55,431 bases of DNA from an uncultured Algibacter sp. (GCA_937958265.1 CALGNX010000027.1:1-55431); one strand, 5' to 3'; positions 17,605-27,314 are shown, numbered from the stretch's first letter. The notes: generated by a model from the letters alone, not told the origin. Translations and numbers: made by a program.

Positions 17605-18370
17605 AAACTCGCGGTAACACCGTATAAAGTTTATTGTTACTTGTGGCTTATTTGGGAAAGATTTCCGCTAAATTCAACGCAACAAAGCCTATACAATTAC
17701 GATAACATCACAACATTAAGAATTGAAGAACAATCAAAATTAAATAAGAATTATCCAAACAGTTAATGTTATCAAAAATTGTTAAAAGTTCCAAATGAAT
17801 TTCTAAAGCTTACAAAATAACCCAATTAAAAAAAGACAAAGAACTAACCCCGTAAAATAATCTCATCTTGGGCGTTACCCAAAAAAGGGTCGCGCTTTCC
17901 GCTACAAGTCCGCGCACCTCCTAAAGTCGGGCTGTGGGCTTTTCACTGCAATCGCTAACGCATGTATTAACTAGCTTAAAGCCTAAACATCGAGGTTTAT
18001 ATTCTTTAAATACGTCTAGCCACAATAATTTTACTTCCTCCAAAAAATTATAACCACCACTACTCTTTTATTTAAAATTAAATAAAACCAATGTCGTCTG
18101 GGCTTAAAAAATTAGGTAGTGTCACCAAAACTCACAACAACAAATACATACAAAAACACCATTAAATGCATATAAAATTCGACAAAGAGTGCTTTAATAG
18201 CATAAATAATCTTCAATATAAAAGTCTAAAAACAACCAAAAACAGACAAAAACGTTGATTTTTAGCCAAAATTGATCGTTTTACAAGTAAAAACACCTTT
18301 TTTACTAGGTTTTATGGTTTTTTAGGCTATATTAAAATGTGTTTAATCTTTAAAAATTTTTCTAGTAGAT
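17605..18370. other. Non-coding gap upstream of rpoD
   Basis: 766 bases without a supported gene. It begins with a motif shared with another gene end (taacaccgtata), and a short open stretch to 17765 ends KLNKNYPNS and looks like a degraded C-terminus. It also contains one copy of an intergenic repeat (17870-17963). The rest is AT-rich leader DNA before rpoD with no recognisable RNA gene. Confidence 0.5.
17870..17963 (+). repeat. Bacteroidota-type intergenic repeat, copy A
   Basis: Reads gggcgttaccc, then aaaaaagggtcgcgctttccgc, a variable core, and ends with actgcaatcgctaacgca. The outer blocks match copy B (23066-23180, opposite strand) almost base for base, while the core differs. Family role is unknown. 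Confidence 0.75.
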
Positions 18371-19234
18371 ATGAGGCAATTAAAAATCACCAAACAAGTT
18401 ACCAACAGAGAATCAAAATCATTAGACAAATATTTACAAGATATAAGTAAAATAGCGCTAATTACTGCCGAAGAAGAGGTAGAATTAGCACAGCGCATAA
18501 AAAAAGGTGACCAAAAGGCACTGGACACACTTACAACCTCGAATTTAAGGTTTGTAGTTTCCGTAGCAAAACAATATCAAAACCAAGGTTTAAAATTACC
18601 AGATTTAATTAACGAGGGTAACGCCGGTTTAGTTAAAGCAGCAAAACGTTTTGATGAAACCCGAGGATTTAAATTTATATCATACGCCGTTTGGTGGATT
18701 CGCCAGGCCATTTTATCGGCCTTAGCAAAGCAATCGCGCATTGTACGCCTACCGCTAAATAAAATTGGGTCTATTAGTAAAATCAATAAAGCCTATTCTT
18801 ATTTAGAGCAAGAAAACCAACGTCCACCAAGCCCACAAGAAATAGCTAATAATCTCGATTTAACGGTAGACGATGTAAAACAATCCATGAGCGCTTCGGG
18901 TAAGCACGTATCCATGGACGCCCCTTTTAAAGAAGGAGAAGACTCGAATTTATACGATGTAGTACAAGGCAAAGAATCACCTAAACCAGACGCGAGCTTA
19001 ATGCAAGAATCCCTAAACCTAGAAGTTAATCGCGTTTTAGAAACATTATCTGAAAAGGAAGCCGAAGTTATCCGGCATTATTTTGGTATAAGCGTTAAAT
19101 CATCAAAAAGTCTGCAAGAAATTGGAGATGCCTTTGGTTTAACACGCGAGCGCGTAAGGCAAATTAGAGAAAAAGGAATACGAAAACTTAGGCAAACCTC
19201 AAAAAACAAGGTTTTAAGAACATATTTAGGCTAA
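18371..19234 (+). CDS. rpoD: Primary sigma factor RpoD (SigA), short Bacteroidota type
   Basis: Group 1 sigma-70 factor of 287 residues that directs RNA polymerase to housekeeping promoters. Region 1.2 is [19 protein letters not shown] (from about 20). Region 2 has [36 protein letters not shown] and the -7 recognition helix [13 protein letters not shown]. Region 3 includes [13 protein letters not shown]. Region 4 has the helix-turn-helix [21 protein letters not shown]. Region 1.1 is missing, normal for this phylum, whose promoters differ (TTTG and TAnnTTTG). ATG start; the neighbour downstream is rpsU, 98 bases away. Confidence 0.95.
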   Translation: MRQLKITKQVTNRESKSLDKYLQDISKIALITAEEEVELAQRIKKGDQKALDTLTTSNLRFVVSVAKQYQNQGLKLPDLINEGNAGLVKAAKRFDETRGFKFISYAVWWIRQAILSALAKQSRIVRLPLNKIGSISKINKAYSYLEQENQRPPSPQEIANNLDLTVDDVKQSMSASGKHVSMDAPFKEGEDSNLYDVVQGKESPKPDASLMQESLNLEVNRVLETLSEKEAEVIRHYFGISVKSSKSLQEIGDAFGLTRERVRQIREKGIRKLRQTSKNKVLRTYLG

Positions 19235-19276
19235 TTTTGAAATAAAGTTTTATAAATTAGGTTATTATTTCTAAAA

Positions 19277-19292
19277 TTTGCAAATTTGCAAA
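19277..19292. promoter_or_regulatory. 16-bp perfect palindrome in the rpsU leader
   Basis: TTTGCAAATTTGCAAA reads the same on both strands and ends 40 bases before the rpsU start. It could be an operator or part of a promoter; nothing in the sequence decides which. Confidence 0.4.
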
Positions 19293-19332
19293 CCATTTTG
19301 GATTTTCAGAAAAAGCACAAAAATAAAAGCAT

Positions 19333-19527
19333 ATGTTAAAAATTATTGTTAAAGATGGTGAAAACATCGAGAGAGCTTTAAAACGCTACAAAAGAAAGCA
19401 CAGAAACATTAAAGTAATGCAAAATTTGAGAGAAGGGCAGTTCTTTACAAAACCATCTGTAAAAAGACGTCGTCAAGTTCAAAAAGCAGCTTATATTCAA
19501 AACTTAAGAGATCAGGAAGATATTTAG
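19333..19527 (+). CDS. rpsU: Small ribosomal subunit protein bS21
   Basis: A 64-residue basic protein of the 30S subunit. It begins MLKIIVKDGENIERALKRYK, and continues with FFTKPSVKRRRQVQKAAYIQ, both typical of Bacteroidota bS21. In this phylum bS21 helps hide the 3' tail of 16S rRNA, which explains why Shine-Dalgarno signals are rarely used. Published work on Flavobacterium johnsoniae describes an extended Shine-Dalgarno in front of rpsU as part of autoregulation; here the 40 bases before the ATG show none. The gene ends at its own terminator and follows rpoD. Confidence 0.95.
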   Translation: MLKIIVKDGENIERALKRYKRKHRNIKVMQNLREGQFFTKPSVKRRRQVQKAAYIQNLRDQEDI

Positions 19528-19551
19528 TAGTAACTCCCTGTTTAAAATTTA

Positions 19552-19588
19552 AAAAACCATGAACTTATAACAAGATCGTGGTTTTTTT
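19552..19588 (+). terminator. Rho-independent terminator of rpsU
   Basis: Stem AAACCATGA with TCGTGGTTT (one G-U pair) followed by seven T, 24 bases after the rpsU stop codon. Confidence 0.85.
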
Positions 19589-19773
19589 ATGCTTAAAAAT
19601 TAAGATTATTGGAAATTTAAGCCAGATGCAGTATAATATAGTAAATTAAATTTATAAGGTAGCCCTGCACACAAGATAATAATATTAAAAAACAGATGCA
19701 AGCAAGCAACTAATAAGAGTTAGAAAAAATTAAGTTCATATTTATTCAATTTCACTTTAAACGCACTAGTTTG

Positions 19774-20340
19774 TTAATTATTATTTTTATAAAGTTCTAT
19801 AGCACGTAAAAATTTTATTCCACCAGCCTCCGTTAAATCGTGTATAAAACCATTTAAATTCGGGTTATTTTTATCAATCCAAGTTAATAATCCAGTTTTA
19901 TTTCGTTGCCAAACAGCTTCATTAAAATTTAGATACTTAGTTTCTACGGAAATTATTTTTTCATTTTGAAATTCTATAATTTGGTGTGTTAAGAATGGCT
20001 TTTCATGAAGAAAAGAAATTCTCTCATCCATTTTAGAAATTTTAGCAACTACAACATCGTTTGTTAGTTTAATATCTAAAATCTTATAATTAGGATTAAA
20101 AATAGCATCCCATTCCAAAAATTCTAAAAATTCATTTTTTGAATAGATCTGTTTATAAACACCTTCAATGGTTACTAAACTATCCGAAAACCAGTCTGCA
20201 GCCTCAAAATACCGAGGATTATTAAGCGTCTCAAAGTATTTTTTAGTGATTTCTATTTTGTCAATTTCCGCGCTCGAATTTTTGCAAGATATAAATAATA
20301 CTACTGCTAATAATAGCACTAAAACTGTTGTTTTGTTCAT
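19774..20340 (-). CDS. Lipoprotein of unknown function
   Basis: Secreted lipoprotein of 188 residues. The signal peptide MNKTTVLVLLLAVVLFISC ends in a lipobox cysteine at residue 19. The mature part (EIDKIEITKKYFETLNNPRY) has a predicted alpha/beta pattern that recalls SnoaL/NTF2-like folds (WFSDSLVTIEGVYKQIYSKNEFLEFLEW), but no motif is decisive. An earlier in-frame start (20412) would place 24 extra residues before the signal peptide and is rejected. It lies alone between rpsU and the DUF2797 gene. Confidence 0.65.
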   Translation of the reverse strand: MNKTTVLVLLLAVVLFISCKNSSAEIDKIEITKKYFETLNNPRYFEAADWFSDSLVTIEGVYKQIYSKNEFLEFLEWDAIFNPNYKILDIKLTNDVVVAKISKMDERISFLHEKPFLTHQIIEFQNEKIISVETKYLNFNEAVWQRNKTGLLTWIDKNNPNLNGFIHDLTEAGGIKFLRAIELYKNNN

Positions 20341-20598
20341 CTGTATTTGTAAAAATAAAATGTCTTTAGCTCTTAATATAAGAATTATAAGCCCGAGAAT
20401 AAACCACCTCAAGATTAAATAAAAAATAATGAATTAAATTTTATGGTTCCTAAGAGAACACATACTATAAACAATAGATTTTAGTTTTTTTTATTCTCCC
20501 AATAACATATTTAGCATTTACTATTTTAATAGTTTCAACAGTATAAAAAATCGTTTAATTCAACCTATTTTAAAACAGATAAAACCGAAGGGTTCAAA

Positions 20599-21393
20599 TT
20601 AATCTATTGTTATTTTTACGACAAGCCCTTCGTTGGAACGCACATTAAAAACAGTATCATCATCAAAAATAAGATACTGGCCTTTAATACCCGCCAGCTT
20701 TCCTTTGTACTGTAATTCCTTTTTAATATTTAAGCTTTTGGGCTTTTCAGGATACCTAGATACAGGAAAGTTTATATTAGTCTCAATTTTATTATCCATA
20801 AAATAATCCATGGCTTCCTCTGGTATGTATTGCTTTAAACGTGTGCGCCAAGTCGCCAAACTTTCGTCTTCAATATCATTTTTAAGCATTTTGCGCCAGT
20901 TGGTTTTATCGGCTACATGTTTTTTTAAAGCAACCTCGGTAATGCCCGCTAAGTATCTATTAGGTACCTCTACTATTTCTATAGCCTCGTGCGCACCCTG
21001 GTCTATCCAACGTGTAGGCACTTGGGTTTTTCGTGTTACGCCCACCTTAACATTACTAGAATTTGCCAAGTATACAATATGCGGTTTTAATTGCACCGCT
21101 TTTTCATACTCTAAATCGCGATCTTCCTTATCTAAATGCGCTGTGCTTAACTCGGGTCTCATAATCCAAGCTGCAGCTTGTGGAATTTCAAAAAAACAAT
21201 TTTTACAAAAGCCTTGGCGGTAAATAGGTTTATCCAATTTACAATTTAAGCATTGGTATTTAACAAATTGTAATGTTATGGTTTTACCTAGTAATTGGTT
21301 CATATTCAAAAAGTCATCCTCAAAAACTAAATAGTACTGAATAGGACTTTCAAACTCTGTTCCCATTTTTGTTAAAACACCTTGGTAGGTCAT
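20599..21393 (-). CDS. DUF2797 protein with a Zn-ribbon-like motif
   Basis: A 264-residue cytoplasmic protein. The N-terminal third contains four cysteines in YQCLNCKLDKPIYRQGFCKNC (about residues 46-67, split here by a 12-residue spacer), a likely zinc knuckle. The following core reads HIVYLANSSNVKVGVTRKTQ, TRWIDQGAHEAIEI and VPNRYLAGITEVALKKHVADK. The family's role is unknown; the KVGVT and TRWIDQGA pattern resembles GIY-YIG-like nuclease folds, which is a weak suggestion only. It is divergent from the GH3 gene with a 42-base gap. Confidence 0.8.
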   Translation of the reverse strand: MTYQGVLTKMGTEFESPIQYYLVFEDDFLNMNQLLGKTITLQFVKYQCLNCKLDKPIYRQGFCKNCFFEIPQAAAWIMRPELSTAHLDKEDRDLEYEKAVQLKPHIVYLANSSNVKVGVTRKTQVPTRWIDQGAHEAIEIVEVPNRYLAGITEVALKKHVADKTNWRKMLKNDIEDESLATWRTRLKQYIPEEAMDYFMDNKIETNINFPVSRYPEKPKSLNIKKELQYKGKLAGIKGQYLIFDDDTVFNVRSNEGLVVKITID

Positions 21394-21435
21394 AAAAAAA
21401 AGTATTATTTTTAAAAAAATAAAGATAGAATAAAT

Positions 21436-22950
21436 ATGTCAATTCCCTTAGTGAATTCTATTGCATCCTGGTTTTTAAAGAAGCGATTTCATCAAATTGA
21501 TTTATTTTTAAAATACCCCAATGAAGTACAAAACGAGCTACTTTTAAACTTAATAAAGTTTGCAAAACACACAGAATTTGGCAAAGCACATGACTTTGGC
21601 AGTATAAATAATTATAAAACATTTGCAGAACGTGTACCTATAAAAAACTATGAAGGTTGGCAAACAGCTATAGAACGCTCAAGGCGAGGAGAACATAACA
21701 TCTTTTGGCCAACACCTATTAAATGGTTTGCAAAATCTAGTGGCACCACAACCTCTAAGAGTAAATTTATACCAGTTAGTGAAGAATCTTTGGAAGATTG
21801 CCATTATGCTGCTAGTAAAGATTTGCTGTGTATGTATTTAAATAATAACGAAAACGCCCAACTATTTAATGGCAAAAGTTTACGCTTAGGCGGAAGTAAG
21901 CAATTGTATAAAAAAAACGGTACTGCTTTTGGCGATTTATCTGCTATACTTATAGAAAATATGCCATTTTGGGCCGAATTTAGTAGTACGCCTAGCAGTA
22001 AAGTTTCTTTAATGGATAATTGGGAACATAAAATGCAAGCCATAGTTAACGAAACTATTAACGAAAACGTTACGAGTTTAGCCGGTGTACCCTCATGGAT
22101 GTTGGTTTTGCTAAATAATGTTTTGGAAACCACAGGAAAGGAAAGCTTGCTTGAGATATGGCCCAATTTAGAAGTCTATTTTCATGGTGGCGTAAGCTTT
22201 ACGCCATATAGAGATCAATATAAAAAAATACTCCCAAAAACAGATTTTAGATATTATGAAACGTATAATGCTTCGGAAGGTTTTTTTGCCATTCAAGACC
22301 AAAACGACTCATCGGAACTTCTTTTAATGCTGGATTATGGTATTTTTTATGAATTTATACCTATGGATATTTATGCCTCCTCAGCCGAAAAAGCTATACC
22401 GCTTAGCGATGTACAATTACATAAAAATTATGCTGTAATTATTACTACAAATGCTGGGTTATGGCGTTATAAAATTGGAGATACCGTAAGGTTTACATCC
22501 ATAAACCCTTACCGCATAAAAATATCGGGCAGAACGAAACACCATATTAATGTATTTGGCGAAGAACTTATAATTGAAAATGCCGAACAGGCTTTAAGAA
22601 AAGCATGCAAGCGTACTAAAGCGGAAATTGTAGACTTTACGGCTGCTCCAATTTTCATGGCAGGTAAAGAAAAAGGCGCACACGAATGGCTAATAGAATT
22701 TAAAACACCTCCTGAAGATATAGACTATTTTAATGCGTTATTTGACAATGCTTTAAAGTCATTAAATTCTGATTATGAGGCAAAACGATATAATAACATT
22801 ACATTAAACAAACCAAAAATACACGTAGCACGCCACAGATTGTTTCATGACTGGTTAAAGGAAAATGATAAACTAGGTGGGCAACATAAAGTACCAAGAC
22901 TCTCGAACACACGTGATTATTTAGATGCTTTGCTAGACCTAAACAAATAA
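21436..22950 (+). CDS. GH3-family acyl-adenylating protein
   Basis: A 504-residue protein of the GH3 (auxin-responsive) family, part of the ANL adenylate-forming superfamily. These enzymes activate a carboxylate with ATP and join it to an amine such as an amino acid. The ATP-binding P-loop-like segment FAKSSGTTTSKSKFIPVS lies near 97-114, YETYNASEGFFAIQD near 275-289 (A5-like), then GLWRYKIGDTVRF near 344-356 and the hinge region ISGRTKHHINVFGEEL near 364-379. GH3 proteins are common in Bacteroidota. The substrate is unknown. The ATG start at 21436 gives the usual N-terminus. Confidence 0.85.
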   Translation: MSIPLVNSIASWFLKKRFHQIDLFLKYPNEVQNELLLNLIKFAKHTEFGKAHDFGSINNYKTFAERVPIKNYEGWQTAIERSRRGEHNIFWPTPIKWFAKSSGTTTSKSKFIPVSEESLEDCHYAASKDLLCMYLNNNENAQLFNGKSLRLGGSKQLYKKNGTAFGDLSAILIENMPFWAEFSSTPSSKVSLMDNWEHKMQAIVNETINENVTSLAGVPSWMLVLLNNVLETTGKESLLEIWPNLEVYFHGGVSFTPYRDQYKKILPKTDFRYYETYNASEGFFAIQDQNDSSELLLMLDYGIFYEFIPMDIYASSAEKAIPLSDVQLHKNYAVIITTNAGLWRYKIGDTVRFTSINPYRIKISGRTKHHINVFGEELIIENAEQALRKACKRTKAEIVDFTAAPIFMAGKEKGAHEWLIEFKTPPEDIDYFNALFDNALKSLNSDYEAKRYNNITLNKPKIHVARHRLFHDWLKENDKLGGQHKVPRLSNTRDYLDALLDLNK

Positions 22951-23065
22951 TTTTTTGTTTCGAAATACATTATTTTGTTATCCAGAATTTAAAGTTATTA
23001 ATGACTGCTTAATAATTTATCAGTCTATATAATTTATTTTATGAAGGTTAACCGCTGCTGATTAC

Positions 23066-23180
23066 TGCGTTAGCGATTGTAACGGCATCCTTTTTAAAAC
23101 AAAAACCCTGAAACACAGTTTCAGGGTTTTTGTTTTAAAAAGATATAGTGAAAAGCGCGACCCTTTTCGGGTAACGCCCT
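23066..23180 (-). repeat. Bacteroidota-type intergenic repeat, copy B
   Basis: On the minus strand it reads gggcgttacccgaaaagggtcgcgc, then a long hairpin core (23090-23142) and ends caatcgctaacgca. Outer blocks match copy A at 17870-17963. The pair lies in opposite orientation about 5 kb apart, both between genes. Confidence 0.75.
23090..23142. terminator. 25-bp perfect hairpin inside repeat copy B
   Basis: The arms 23090-23114 and 23118-23142 are exact reverse complements with only a 3-base loop (aca). The inner part AAAAACCCTGAAAC/GTTTCAGGGTTTTT looks like a bidirectional terminator. It sits between the convergent GH3 and clpX genes. Confidence 0.75.
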
Positions 23181-23271
23181 AATAATTATTCACCTATGTA
23201 ACGTTACTATAAACAGCTCCTTTTTAGTTAATTTTAACTAATTTTAAAAGACAACGTGCTTTTACCTACAT

Positions 23272-24504
23272 TTAAGATACTACTTTTAGCTTTTTAATAG
23301 CTGTTTTAGTAAGCTTTGTTTCTGCATAGGCTCTAGTTACGTTTAACGTTTTTTCATCGCTGCTTGGTAGCTCAAACATAGCATCGGTTAAAATTTCCTC
23401 GCAAAGAGAACGTAAACCTCTAGCGCCTAATTTATACTCTATGGCTTTACCTACTATAAAATTTAAAGCACCATCTGTAATGGAAAAATCAATATCATCC
23501 ATTTCAAACAATTTTTTATATTGTTTAATAATAGCGTTTTTAGGCTCTGTTAAAATGGCTCTTAGTGTTTCTGCATCCAAAGGATTCATATAGGTTAATA
23601 CGGGTAAACGCCCTATAATCTCTGGTATTAAACCAAAATCTTTTAAATCTTTTGGAATAATGTACTGCAGTAAATGCTCTTGATCCACAACGTCTTCTGA
23701 CATTGATGCACTATAACCAACAGCTTGCATATTTAAACGCTTAGAGATTACCCTATCAATACCATCAAAAGCACCACCTGCTATAAATAATATATTTTCG
23801 GTATTTACTTCTATAAACTTTTGATCGGGATGCTTACGCCCCCCTTTTGGTGGTACATTAACAACGGTACCCTCCAACAGTTTTAATAAAGCTTGCTGTA
23901 CCCCCTCGCCCGAAACGTCTCGGGTTATGGATGGGTTATCGCTTTTACGTGCAATTTTATCAATTTCATCTATAAAAACAATACCTTTTTGCGCCTTATC
24001 CAAATTGTAATCTGCGGCTTGCAGCAAGCGCGTTAAAATACTTTCAACATCCTCGCCCACGTAACCTGCTTCGGTTAAAACGGTAGCATCTACAATAGCT
24101 AACGGCACATTTAACATGCGTGCTATTGTTTTTGCTATTAAAGTTTTTCCTGTACCTGTTTGCCCTACCATTATGATATTACTTTTTTGAATATCAATAT
24201 CGTCGTTTGTTGCAGGTTGCAGTAAGCGTTTATAGTGGTTATATACAGCTACAGACATAACTTTTTTAGTGGTGTCTTGACCAATAATATAACCATCTAA
24301 AAATTCTTTTATTTTTAACGGTTTACGTAGTTTTAATTCTGCAGATAAATCACCTTCTTCAATTTGTTTAGATTCTTCTACTACAATACCATGCGCTTGC
24401 TCAATACATCTATCGCATATGTGCGCATCTAGTCCTGCTATTAATAAGCTTGTTTCTGGTTTTTTACGACCACAAAACGAACATTCTAATTCTTCCTTTG
24501 CCAT
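23272..24504 (-). CDS. clpX: ATP-dependent Clp protease ATP-binding subunit ClpX
   Basis: AAA+ unfoldase that recognises tagged proteins and feeds them to ClpP. The N-terminal zinc-binding domain has four cysteines (C8, C11, C30, C33). The AAA+ core shows Walker [13 protein letters not shown], Walker [14 protein letters not shown] and the arginine-finger region, with the pore loop AGYVGEDVE and GRLPVLTYM. An [10 protein letters not shown] motif precedes the core. The length of 410 residues is normal. It lies 69 bases downstream of clpP on the same strand, a usual pair, forming the ClpXP machine with trigger factor upstream. Confidence 0.97.
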   Translation of the reverse strand: MAKEELECSFCGRKKPETSLLIAGLDAHICDRCIEQAHGIVVEESKQIEEGDLSAELKLRKPLKIKEFLDGYIIGQDTTKKVMSVAVYNHYKRLLQPATNDDIDIQKSNIIMVGQTGTGKTLIAKTIARMLNVPLAIVDATVLTEAGYVGEDVESILTRLLQAADYNLDKAQKGIVFIDEIDKIARKSDNPSITRDVSGEGVQQALLKLLEGTVVNVPPKGGRKHPDQKFIEVNTENILFIAGGAFDGIDRVISKRLNMQAVGYSASMSEDVVDQEHLLQYIIPKDLKDFGLIPEIIGRLPVLTYMNPLDAETLRAILTEPKNAIIKQYKKLFEMDDIDFSITDGALNFIVGKAIEYKLGARGLRSLCEEILTDAMFELPSSDEKTLNVTRAYAETKLTKTAIKKLKVVS

Positions 24505-24573
24505 TAATCTTTTTTATTTAAAGATTTTATTACGTTAGCTAAAGTAGCGCAATAATATAAATTCTATTGCTTT

Positions 24574-25248
24574 CTATTTACGTGCTAATATTTCGTCTAT
24601 CATACCGTATTCTTTCGCTTTATCAGACTTCATCCAATAATCTCTATCGCTGTCTTGGTATACTTTGTCATAATCTTGCCCAGAATGCTTACTTATAATT
24701 TTGTATAGCTCTTCTTTTAAAATTAAGATTTCTCTAGCTGTAATTTCTATATCACTTGCCTGGCCTTGTGCACCGCCTAATGGTTGGTGTATCATAACGC
24801 GAGAATGTGTTAAACCACTACGTTTACCTTTAGCTCCTGCACATAATAATACGGCCCCCATTGAAGCTGCCATACCTGTACAAATGGTAGCTACATCTGG
24901 TTTAATAAATTGCATAGTATCGTAAATACCTAAACCTGCATAAACACTTCCTCCTGGTGAGTTTATGTAAATTTGAATATCCTTGTTGGCATCGGTACTT
25001 TCCAAAAACAACAGTTGTGCTTGAACGATGTTTGCAACCTGATCATTAATACCTGTTCCTAAAAAAATAATTCTATCCATCATTAAACGAGAGAATACAT
25101 CAAAAACAGCGATATTCATCTGGCGCTCTTCTATAATGTTAGGAGTTAAGTTTGTAGGATACATACTACTAATTATTTTATTGTAATATGTACTGCTAAT
25201 GCCCTGATCTTTTATGGCAAATTTTTCAAATTCTTTTGCGTAATCCAT
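24574..25248 (-). CDS. clpP: ATP-dependent Clp protease proteolytic subunit ClpP
   Basis: Serine protease that forms a double heptameric chamber and degrades proteins delivered by ClpX. The catalytic triad is visible: S129 in [10 protein letters not shown]154 in MIHQPLGGA and D203 in SDRDYWM. The hydrophobic-patch and substrate strand [18 protein letters not shown] is intact. The length of 224 residues is slightly longer than usual because of an N-terminal extension (propeptide-like). Downstream of tig and upstream of clpX on the same strand, but separated from tig by a terminator, so it probably has its own promoter. Confidence 0.97.
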   Translation of the reverse strand: MDYAKEFEKFAIKDQGISSTYYNKIISSMYPTNLTPNIIEERQMNIAVFDVFSRLMMDRIIFLGTGINDQVANIVQAQLLFLESTDANKDIQIYINSPGGSVYAGLGIYDTMQFIKPDVATICTGMAASMGAVLLCAGAKGKRSGLTHSRVMIHQPLGGAQGQASDIEITAREILILKEELYKIISKHSGQDYDKVYQDSDRDYWMKSDKAKEYGMIDEILARK

Positions 25249-25338
25249 GGTGTTTATTTGTTTTTCCTTGTGTTAAGCTTTTCAAACACAACGATTTGGG
25301 TTAAATATTTGCCTTTAAAAGCTTTGTTTAGTGTAAAA

Positions 25339-25369
25339 AAGCGCTTAAATCTAGTAGACTTAAGCGCTT
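25339..25369 (-). terminator. Rho-independent terminator of tig
   Basis: A perfect 10-bp stem (AAGCGCTTAA/TTAAGCGCTT) with an 11-base loop is followed on the minus strand by a run of T. It ends the tig transcript before clpP. Confidence 0.85.
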
Positions 25370-25392
25370 AAAGATAAACATTTAATATTTAT

Positions 25393-26721
25393 TTAATTGT
25401 CGCCATAAACTTCTTTAACAAAGTTTTCGTAACTTAACTCTTTAATTTCAAGATTGACTTTTTCTTTATAAACTTCTAATAATTTATGACTTATTAGTTG
25501 TTCTGATATTTTACGCGCTTCATCTTGATTTCCTAATACACGCGCTGCAATATCATCCAATTCTTTATCTGAAGGGTTCATTTGACCAAATTGAGCCATT
25601 TGCCCTTTAATCATTTCTTTGGCGTGGTTCTTAATATCGTCCATAGTTACTTGAACGTTGTTAGCTTCAATTAACTTTCCTTCTATAAGTTGATAACGTA
25701 AGCTTTTTTCAGACTTCTCGTACTCTTCCTTAGCTTGCTCTGCATCTATCTCTTTTTCACCAGCTGTTTGCATCCATTTTGTTAAAAAGGCTGCTGGTAA
25801 ATCGAATTTTGTGTTTTCAACTAAACGCTCAGTTACATCATTTAAAAACTTTTGATCGGCTTGTTGTGCAAATTGCTTTTCTGCATCTTCTTTTATTTTA
25901 GCTTTCAATTCTTCAACAGAGGTTACAGAACCGTCTGCAAATAATTTGCTGAATAACTCTTGATCTAGATCTGCTAGTTCACGCTTATTAATTTCAGAGA
26001 TAGTAAAATTAACTTCAATTTCTAGACCCGAAACATCTTCTTGACTTAATTTTAAAGCATGCATTAAATCGTTGTCGTTTTCAAAAAGATCTTTAGTTTT
26101 TAAGGCTATTACATCTCCTACTTTAGCACCTAAAAATTGTTTAGCAGTTGCCTCTCCTTTAAACTTATCTAAGGTAAGCGTTACTGTATTATCAATTTCC
26201 TTTTCTTCGTTAGTGTAAGTTCCTGCTATTTCACTATCTTTTTCAACCGTATCTTGAGATACTAATTTTCCGTATTGCTTTTGGATGCGCTCAATTTGCT
26301 CATCAATCATCTTATCGTCGGCAATAATATTATATTTAATTATAGCCTTTTCATTTTTTAAATCTACATCAAATGCTGGCGCAAGCCCTAATTCAAATTC
26401 AAATGAAAATTGATCGCCATCCCAATTTATATCGTCTTGTTTTTTTGGTAAAGGCTGGCCTAAAACATCTAATTTTTCTTCTGTTAAATATTTGTTTAAA
26501 GCGTCTTGCAATAACTTGTTAACCTCATCCACCAAAACGGCTTTACCGTACTGTTTTTTCACCATTCCCATTGGCACATGACCTTTTCTAAAACCAGGAA
26601 TATTTGCTGTTTTACGATAATCTGTTAAAATTTTTTCAACCTTATCGCTATAATCTTCTTTTGCTATATCTACTTTTACTACAGCATTTAGTGCATCAAC
26701 GTTTTCTCTTGTAATATTCAT
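25393..26721 (-). CDS. tig: Trigger factor (ribosome-bound chaperone)
   Basis: Chaperone that binds the ribosome at uL23 and meets nascent chains. The N-terminal ribosome-binding domain contains the signature GFRKGHVPMGMVKKQYG near residues 43-59. The central domain (about 150-245) is a degenerate FKBP-like PPIase, and the C-terminal arms follow (ELADLDQELFSKLFAD onward). The length of 442 residues matches Bacteroidota trigger factors. ATG start. A clear -33/-7 promoter lies 88-118 bases upstream. It heads the group tig, clpP, clpX. Confidence 0.95.
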   Translation of the reverse strand: MNITRENVDALNAVVKVDIAKEDYSDKVEKILTDYRKTANIPGFRKGHVPMGMVKKQYGKAVLVDEVNKLLQDALNKYLTEEKLDVLGQPLPKKQDDINWDGDQFSFEFELGLAPAFDVDLKNEKAIIKYNIIADDKMIDEQIERIQKQYGKLVSQDTVEKDSEIAGTYTNEEKEIDNTVTLTLDKFKGEATAKQFLGAKVGDVIALKTKDLFENDNDLMHALKLSQEDVSGLEIEVNFTISEINKRELADLDQELFSKLFADGSVTSVEELKAKIKEDAEKQFAQQADQKFLNDVTERLVENTKFDLPAAFLTKWMQTAGEKEIDAEQAKEEYEKSEKSLRYQLIEGKLIEANNVQVTMDDIKNHAKEMIKGQMAQFGQMNPSDKELDDIAARVLGNQDEARKISEQLISHKLLEVYKEKVNLEIKELSYENFVKEVYGDN

Positions 26722-26809
26722 TTTAAATGATATAAAGCCTTAAATTAGGCATTTAACAATATGTTTTTTTTTAAAAAAACTTGGAATTTATGTGTTTAAA
26801 ATAAGGACG

Positions 26810-26840
26810 CAAAAATAATGTATTTTTAAATCTCTACAAA
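26810..26840 (-). promoter_or_regulatory. Bacteroidota-type promoter of tig
   Basis: On the minus strand a TTTG (-33) is followed by exactly 19 bases and TATTTTTG, matching the consensus TTTG-N19-TAnnTTTG. Transcription would start a few bases below 26810, leaving a leader of about 85 bases before the tig ATG. Confidence 0.7.
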
Positions 26841-26969
26841 GTTTTTAATTCCCTGATTTATGGTAAGCTCTTCACGCTAAACAAACGTAAGAAACCTATA
26901 ATACATTGTTGTTTATTTATTAAAAATAATTAGCAACTAAACTGTAAAAAAATTAATTATAACTACTAC

Positions 26970-27314
26970 TTATTTACCTGATTTTAAAAAGGATTGCAAA
27001 AGAGACTGTAGCAGGGATAATAAAATGCTAAAAAGAATAGCCCACCATATATTTAAAACCGAAAAACCATTTATAAAGGCATCTGCTAAAAGTATAATAA
27101 ACCCGTTAACTACAAGTAAAAACAAACCTAACGTAAAAACTGTTACAGGTAGCGTTAATAGCACTAAAATAGGTTTTATTAGTAAATTTAGAATTGATAA
27201 TACCAAGGCAACAACAATTGCTGAAACATAACTAGATACACTAACACCTGCTAAAATATTGGCTAAAGCAAACACTGCCAAAGCGTTTAATAATAATTTA
27301 AAAACTATATTCAT
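26970..27314 (-). CDS. Small membrane protein of the phage holin IV-like (DUF2721/YvlD-type) family
   Basis: A 114-residue protein made of about four hydrophobic helices, beginning MNIVFKLLLNALAVFALA. The motif LNLLIKPILVLLTLPVTVFTLGLF is characteristic of the YvlD-like group often auto-annotated as phage holin family. There is no phage DNA here, so it is a chromosomal membrane protein of unknown role. It lies 17 bases downstream of the alpha/beta hydrolase gene on the same strand and is probably cotranscribed with it. Confidence 0.75.
   Translation of the reverse strand: MNIVFKLLLNALAVFALANILAGVSVSSYVSAIVVALVLSILNLLIKPILVLLTLPVTVFTLGLFLLVVNGFIILLADAFINGFSVLNIWWAILFSILLSLLQSLLQSFLKSGK

Noticed and set aside
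26970-27314. Holin-like membrane protein as a sign of a prophage
   Set aside because: Its neighbours are pdxJ, a hydrolase and tig. The family is common in bacterial chromosomes and no phage structural gene is present.
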